Notes under the pieces: model-generated
Seen by the model: the letters and a program-made list of their open reading frames with translations, nothing else
Databases searched by the model: none
What the model was told of the DNA's origin: nothing
Program-made: the position numbers and the translations under genes
Shown: positions 45,633 to 49,752 of the stretch, piece after piece
Numbering within the stretch: the stretch's first letter is position 1
How the letters are laid out: every line of letters starts with the position of its first letter
NCBI GenBank assembly: GCA_036501425.1
Contig: DASYAI010000065.1
Coordinates: 1 to 49,752 of the forward strand
DNA: 49,752 nt
Origin: DATKRB01 sp036501425
GTDB lineage: Bacteria; Actinomycetota; Acidimicrobiia; Acidimicrobiales; RAAP-2
Reading direction: 5' to 3'

Positions 45633-47792
45633 TCAACGACCCGGGTCCCGCGGCAGGCCGAGGATGCGCTCGCCGATGGCGTTGCGGGACATCTCCGAGG
45701 TGCCGCCGCCGATCGTGTAGGCGCGGGTGAAGAGGAACTGGTAGCCCCAGAACTCGAGGTCGCCGTCGACGGCCGCGCCGTCGGGACCCAGGATGCGCAT
45801 GGCCACCTCGGTCAACCGCTGGTCGAGCTCGTTGCCGAGCAGCTTGGTCACGTTGCCCTCGGGCCCGGGCTCGCCGCCGATCACCGAGCGGATGGACCGG
45901 CGCAGGTCGAGCATGGAGAGCGCGTGGTGCTCGGCCACGACCGACCCGACGTCCTGGCGGATGGCCGATCCCGCCGGGACCCGTTCGGCGGTGAGCGTGA
46001 GCAGCCGGTCGGGGCTCACGTGGGTGATGGTGCTCCCGATGACCAGGCGCTCGTTGCCCATGGTCGCCCGGGCCACCGACCAGCCCCGATCCACGTCGCC
46101 GATCACGTCGCTGTCGGGGACGAACACGTCGGTCAGGAAGACCTCGTTGAAATGGGCGTCCCCGGTGATCTGGCGCAGCGGCCGCACCTCGACCCCCGGC
46201 GCCTTCATGTCGATCATCATCACGGTCAGCCCGGCGTGCTTGGACGCGGCCGGGTTGGTGCGGACGAGGGCGTACCCCCAGTCGGCGGTGTGGGCGCCCG
46301 AGGTCCACACCTTCTGGCCGTTGACGATCCATCCCTCGTCGCCCCGCTCGGCCCGGGTCTTGAGCGACGCCAGGTCGGACCCGGCGTCGGGCTCCGAGAA
46401 GAGCTGGCAGATCGAGATCGACCCGTCGAGCGCCGGCCGGACCCACCGCCGCTGCTGGTCGGCCGTGCCGACGGTCGTCAGGGTCAAGGCCACCCAACCG
46501 CCGCCGGCCTGGCGGGGTATGCCGGCGAGCTCCTCGTCGATGACGAACTGCTCGGCCGGCGTGGCTCCCCGGCCCCAGGGAGCCGGCCAGTGGGGCAGCA
46601 GGTAGCCCGAGTCGAGCAACGCCCCCCGGCGGTCCTGCTCGTCGAGCGTCTCGTAGCGGGCCCGGAACTCGCGCACCTCGGCCCGCAGCGCTTCGGCCCC
46701 GGCGGGGGGCTCCACCCGGACCTCGGGGCGGGCGCCGGCCAGCGCCAGCTCGACGACGTCCTCCCGCGCCTCCTCCACCGGGCCGAACAGGGTCACCAGG
46801 CTCGCCGCCCGGCGCAAGTAGAGGTGGACGTCGTGCGCCCACGTGAAGCCGATGCCGGCATGGACCTGCAGGTTGGTCCGGGCGCAGAAGAGGTAGGCCG
46901 GCAGCGCCACCGCCACCGCCACCCGACCGGGCAGCGGGCCGCCCGCCTCCGGCGACGCCAGGGCCTGGTCGGCTGCCCGCAGGGCGTCCCACGCCGCTGC
47001 CGCTGCCATCTCGGACTGGGCGAGCATGTTGGCGCAGTGGTGCTTGACCGCCTGAAACTGCCCGATGGGCCGGTCGAAGGCGATACGGGCCTTGGCATAG
47101 GCGGTGGCCATGTCGGTGCAGGCCGCCGCCCCGCCGGCCGCCTCGGCCGCGGCGAGGGCCCGCCCGAGCTGCATCGCCCACCCCCGGGCGCCCGGCACGA
47201 TCTGGCCGTCGTCCACCGTCCAGCCTTCCAGCGCCACCCGGGCCACCCGCCGTCCCCGGTCCAGGCTCGAGGTGTCGGTGACCGTCACCCCGGGCGTGCC
47301 CCGGTCGACCAGGGCCAGATCGTCACCCACCCCGATCAGGAGGAGCTGGGCGACCGAGCCACTGAGCACGACGCCGGCGTCGCCCCGGAGCGCGTTGCCG
47401 TCCCGCCGCACGTCGCCGCCCACCGCCAGGCCCGCCACGATCGAGCCGTCGAGCAACCCCGGAAGGTACGCGGCCTGCTGCGCCGGGGTGCCCCGAGCCG
47501 CCAGGACGCCCGAGGCGACCACCGTCGGCAGGAACGGGCCGGGGGCGGCACCCCGGGCCAGCTGCTCGAGCACGATGCCCACCTCGGTGAGGCCGTAGCC
47601 CGAGCCCCCGAGCGCCTCGGGCACGTGCAGCCCCAGCCAACCCAGGTCGGCCGCCTCCTTCCAGAAGGTCGGCACGGCGTCGTGGTCGGCGTCGAGGGCC
47701 TCGCGGGCGGCGCCGAGGACCTCGCGGCTCTCCACGAAGTCCCGGACCACGTTGGCCAGCTCCTGGTGCTCTTCGATGATGGCGATTCCCAT
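45633..47792 (-). CDS. Two-domain acyl-CoA dehydrogenase (FadE34-like fusion)
   Basis: 719 residues, about twice a normal ACAD, made of two ACAD halves. The N-terminal half (LGWLGLHVPEALGGSGYGLTE, FDRPIGQFQAVKHHCAN) looks like the non-catalytic partner, and the C-terminal half holds the flavin motifs (ICQLFSEPDAGSDLASLKTR; WIVNGQKVW) and TIGGGTSEMSRNAIGERILGL. Mycobacterial FadE34, the single-chain ACAD of steroid side-chain breakdown, has this design and size. CAGACT (47799-47804, minus strand) lies 6 nt before the ATG. A DUF35/Ltp2-like pair starts on the other side, which supports a steroid-like pathway. Confidence 0.9.
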   Translation of the reverse strand: MGIAIIEEHQELANVVRDFVESREVLGAAREALDADHDAVPTFWKEAADLGWLGLHVPEALGGSGYGLTEVGIVLEQLARGAAPGPFLPTVVASGVLAARGTPAQQAAYLPGLLDGSIVAGLAVGGDVRRDGNALRGDAGVVLSGSVAQLLLIGVGDDLALVDRGTPGVTVTDTSSLDRGRRVARVALEGWTVDDGQIVPGARGWAMQLGRALAAAEAAGGAAACTDMATAYAKARIAFDRPIGQFQAVKHHCANMLAQSEMAAAAAWDALRAADQALASPEAGGPLPGRVAVAVALPAYLFCARTNLQVHAGIGFTWAHDVHLYLRRAASLVTLFGPVEEAREDVVELALAGARPEVRVEPPAGAEALRAEVREFRARYETLDEQDRRGALLDSGYLLPHWPAPWGRGATPAEQFVIDEELAGIPRQAGGGWVALTLTTVGTADQQRRWVRPALDGSISICQLFSEPDAGSDLASLKTRAERGDEGWIVNGQKVWTSGAHTADWGYALVRTNPAASKHAGLTVMMIDMKAPGVEVRPLRQITGDAHFNEVFLTDVFVPDSDVIGDVDRGWSVARATMGNERLVIGSTITHVSPDRLLTLTAERVPAGSAIRQDVGSVVAEHHALSMLDLRRSIRSVIGGEPGPEGNVTKLLGNELDQRLTEVAMRILGPDGAAVDGDLEFWGYQFLFTRAYTIGGGTSEMSRNAIGERILGLPRDPGR

Positions 47793-48038
47793 TGGCCGAG
47801 TCTGACACGCGTCCTTGCGCGGCGCCCTGCGGGACGAGCGCAGCCGGCGCGGGCGCCGGAGGGCCAGGGGCGCGGGCGCCGGAGGGCCAGGGGCGCGGGC
47901 GCCGGAGGGCCAGGGGCACGGGCGCCCAAGGACAGGGCGCGAGTGCCCGAGGCGCCTCGGACTCCGCGGGGGTCAAGTGGGTAAGGTCTCGTTCACGCTC
48001 AGCCTCGATAGGGGCGGCGGAGCGAGAGAGGGGGAGAC
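47793..48038. other. Divergent gap with minisatellite and DUF35 leader
   Basis: Contains the FadE34-like promoter hexamer (47799-47804, minus), the 23-nt minisatellite, and then the leader of the DUF35 gene with a GAGAGAGGGGGAG ribosome site ending at 48036. Confidence 0.5.
47848..47937 (+). repeat. 23-nt tandem repeat, three perfect copies plus a degenerate one
   Basis: The unit begins CGCGGGCGCCGGAGG and ends GCCAGGGG (23 nt). Perfect copies lie at 47848-47870, 47871-47893 and 47894-47916; a diverged 21-nt copy ends at 47937. It sits in the divergent gap between the FadE34-like gene and the DUF35 gene. Confidence 0.9.
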
Positions 48039-48455
48039 ATCTCGAAACCCGTCCCCGAACCCGACGCGGTCACCCGGGCCTACTGGGAAGGCGCCCGCGA
48101 GGGCCGGCTCACCGTTCTGGGCTGCGCATCGTGTGGCTTCCTGCTCCATCCACCCGACGTCGCCTGCCCGCGCTGCCTCTCCACCGATCTGGTGCCGAGG
48201 GCCCTGAGCGGTCGCGGTGTGGTCTACGCCTTCACCGTCGCCCGCCAGGCCTTCGACGTCGCCTTCATCGAGGAGCTCCCCTACGCCGTCGCCCTGGTGG
48301 AGCTGGAGGAGCAACCCGGCCTCCGGGTCATGGCCAACATCGTCGAGATCGAGCCCGAGGAGGTCGTGGGCGGCATGCCGGTGGAGGTCACGTTCGAAAA
48401 GCGCGGTGACTGGCAGCTGCCCCAGTTCCGTCCCACACGAAGTGAGGTCCGATGA
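48039..48455 (+). CDS. DUF35 OB-fold/zinc-ribbon protein, apparent ATC start
   Basis: 138 residues from an ATC at 48039. The expected family opening M-SKPVPEPDAVTRAYWEGAR appears with Ile (ATC) in place of Met, and a strong Shine-Dalgarno (AGAGG, then 7 nt) precedes it. An in-frame TAG at 48009 leaves only nine codons with no ATG, GTG or TTG; the next candidate, GTG at 48192, would delete the zinc ribbon (Cys29, Cys32, Cys43, Cys46). The rest is an OB fold (GRGVVYAFTVARQAF). DUF35 proteins bind acyl-CoA and partner thiolase-like proteins; the stop overlaps the Ltp2-like gene as ATGA. Confidence 0.85.
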   Translation: MSKPVPEPDAVTRAYWEGAREGRLTVLGCASCGFLLHPPDVACPRCLSTDLVPRALSGRGVVYAFTVARQAFDVAFIEELPYAVALVELEEQPGLRVMANIVEIEPEEVVGGMPVEVTFEKRGDWQLPQFRPTRSEVR

Positions 48456-49615
48456 GCACGCTCAGCCGTCCGGTCGCCGTGGTCGGCGTCGGGTACTCCC
48501 CCATCAGCCGATCGGGAGAGCACAACATCCGCGATCTCACGCTGACCGCCTGCCGCGGCGCGCTCGACGATGCCGGCCTGGTCCCCGAGGACATCGACGC
48601 CATCATCGAGTACTCGTTCGGCGGGGTCGGCGACTCACCCAACGCCGTCGCCGCGCAACGGCTGCTCGGCATCAAGAACCTCAACGTCTTCAACGACATC
48701 ATGGGCTCGGGGCCGTCGGGGCTGGCGAGCGCGATGGACGCCGTGATGGCCATCGCCTCGGGCGCGTGCACCACCGCGCTGGTCTACCGGTGCATCACCC
48801 GCGAGGCGGGGCACACCGGCGCCCTGCGGACGGGCCCGCCGGTCGCCTCGGGACCAGCACAGTTCTCGGCGCCCTACGGGTTCGGGGGTGGCCTCATCCA
48901 GGGCATGGGCATGCGCAAGCAACGCCGCATCTCCGAGCTCGGCGGGTCGGCCGAGGACTACGGGCGCATCGCGCTCAACGCGCGCCAGTGGGGCTCGCGC
49001 AACGAGCGGGCCGTGCTCCGCCAGGTCCTGTCGATGGACGACTACCTGTCGTCGCGCCCGATCGCCGACCCCCTGGTCCTGCTGGACTGTGACTACCCGA
49101 TCAACGGGGCCTGCGCGGCGATCCTCACCACGGCGGAGCGGGCGGCCGACCTGGCCCAGCCGGCGGTGCTGGTCGACGCGCTCGCCTACGGGACCGGCAG
49201 CAATCCCGACTGGGTGTACTCGGACGACTTCTTGTTCGGCGGCACCCGCGACTGCGCCGAGCGGCTCTGGTCCCAGTCGTCGGTCGGACCCGGTGACGTG
49301 GACGTGGCCGAGATCTACGACGGCTTCACCCACATCACCATTTCGTGGATCGAAGCGCTCGGCCTGTGCGGCATCGGCGAGTTCGGCGAGTGGGTCCAGG
49401 GCGGGGCCCGCATCGGACCCGGCGGCTCCCTGCCCCTCAACACCCACGGCGGGCAGCTGAGCGAGGGCCGGATGCACGGCTTGGGCTTCCTGACCGAGGC
49501 CGTGCTGCAGCTGCGGGGTCAGTGCGGCGACCGCCAGGTCCCCGATGCCCGGGTGTCGGTCGTCGCCAACGCCCACGGGCCGCAGTGCGGGGCCATGGTC
49601 CTCATCCGGGACTGA
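48452..49615 (+). CDS. Thiolase-like protein (lipid-transfer/Ltp2 aldolase type)
   Basis: 387 residues. The thiolase fold is clear, but the nucleophile position, normally Cys in an NxxCxSG pattern, reads MGSGPSG (84-90), so it cannot be a thiolase. IYDGFTHITISWIEALGLC and LNTHGGQLSEGRMHGLGF match the Ltp2/SCP-x-like group, whose members work as aldolases with a DUF35 partner in steroid side-chain cleavage. The start overlaps the DUF35 stop (ATGA), which fits a complex of the two. Substrate not proven. Confidence 0.88.
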   Translation: MSTLSRPVAVVGVGYSPISRSGEHNIRDLTLTACRGALDDAGLVPEDIDAIIEYSFGGVGDSPNAVAAQRLLGIKNLNVFNDIMGSGPSGLASAMDAVMAIASGACTTALVYRCITREAGHTGALRTGPPVASGPAQFSAPYGFGGGLIQGMGMRKQRRISELGGSAEDYGRIALNARQWGSRNERAVLRQVLSMDDYLSSRPIADPLVLLDCDYPINGACAAILTTAERAADLAQPAVLVDALAYGTGSNPDWVYSDDFLFGGTRDCAERLWSQSSVGPGDVDVAEIYDGFTHITISWIEALGLCGIGEFGEWVQGGARIGPGGSLPLNTHGGQLSEGRMHGLGFLTEAVLQLRGQCGDRQVPDARVSVVANAHGPQCGAMVLIRD

Positions 49616-49624
49616 GGACGCGAC

Positions 49625-49669
49625 CTGACCCGGTCACCGGAGGGGCGAACCCCATCGGGACCGGGTCAG
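49625..49669. terminator. Large hairpin, probably a bidirectional terminator
   Basis: CTGACCCGGTC (49625-49635) pairs perfectly with GACCGGGTCAG (49659-49669), and the loop contains a second stem GGGG-CGAA-CCCC (49642-49653). It lies between the ends of two convergent genes. There is no T-run, as is common in high-GC terminators. Confidence 0.6.
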
Positions 49670-49705
49670 CGTCGGGGCCGGCGAGCGGCCCGAGGGTCGG
49701 GTCGC

Positions 49706-49752
49706 TCAGGACCGGGGGAAGTTGAACAGCGTGCGGGCGTTGGTCTCGGCGA
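49706..49752 (-). CDS. Amidohydrolase-family protein, C-terminal fragment (5' end beyond the window)
   Basis: Only the last 14 codons are visible, AETNARTLFNFPRS then TGA. The ...NAR.LF.FP ending is typical of amidohydrolase-2 (TIM-barrel metal-dependent hydrolases) that share pathways with acyl-CoA and thiolase-like genes in Actinobacteria. The call rests on this short tail only. Confidence 0.5.
   Translation of the reverse strand, partial: AETNARTLFNFPRS

Noticed and set aside
47848..47937. CRISPR or attachment site
   Set aside because: Pure head-to-tail minisatellite, no spacers and no integrase nearby.
48452..49615. Acetyl-CoA acetyltransferase (true thiolase)
   Set aside because: The nucleophilic Cys position is MGSGPSG, so thiolase chemistry is not possible.

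Overview
The window is very GC-rich actinobacterial chromosome, most likely from class Acidimicrobiia or a close relative. The evidence is a secreted protein with the YWLV..DGG..FGDA repeat typical of that class, the actinobacterial order lepA-hrcA-dnaJ-rsmE-HIT-phoH-ybeY-cnnM-era, F420-type enzymes, many GTG starts coupled by GTGA overlaps, and many genes whose start lies 6-8 nt after a -10-like hexamer (leaderless transcription). The taxonomic call is inference; no rRNA is present.

Layout. 1-4842: a 5'-truncated S53-like secreted protease with repeats, a branched-chain-type solute-binding protein, a cupin and two SDR oxidoreductases. 4892-20498: core housekeeping, with a DinG/XPD-type helicase convergent on the operon hrcA-dnaJ-rsmE-HIT-phoH-ybeY-cnnM-era behind a degenerate CIRCE operator, then lepA, rpsT, holA, a FolP2-like protein, a thioredoxin-TPR (CnoX-like) gene and a PAC2 gene fired divergently from a long palindrome. 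20569-24314: an F420-type LLM enzyme, leuS and tRNA-Ala(GGC). 24362-31388: accessory region with a small secreted protein, a PadR-ABC transporter operon with a visible promoter and operator, an intact Phd-type antitoxin beside a frameshifted VapC remnant, a VOC protein and a GNAT. 31453-34837: an alpha/beta hydrolase divergent from a beta-lactamase-like serine hydrolase, then an SGNH hydrolase. 34859-39726: a tight five-gene minus-strand operon (histidine phosphatase, phosphosulfolactate-synthase-like ComA, VOC, AMP-ligase, membrane acyltransferase). 40044-49752: lipid/steroid-type CoA metabolism (SDR, CoA-transferase, SRPBCC, two acyl-CoA dehydrogenases of which one is a FadE34-like fusion, a StrR/ParB-like regulator, a deazaflavin-dependent reductase, a DUF35 plus thiolase-like Ltp2 pair and the tail of an amidohydrolase).

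Most interesting points: (1) two genes (SGNH hydrolase, DUF35 protein) in which a good Shine-Dalgarno sequence is followed by ATC exactly where the start codon belongs; (2) the ComA-like operon, which may make and conjugate a sulfolactate-type compound; (3) the 18-bp-arm palindrome that carries two facing -10 elements and a 23-codon leader ORF; (4) two convergent gene ends (leuS, holA) where a 17-nt segment containing the stop codon is tandemly duplicated; (5) the decayed toxin next to an intact antitoxin. There is no CRISPR array, insertion sequence, prophage or rRNA in the window.
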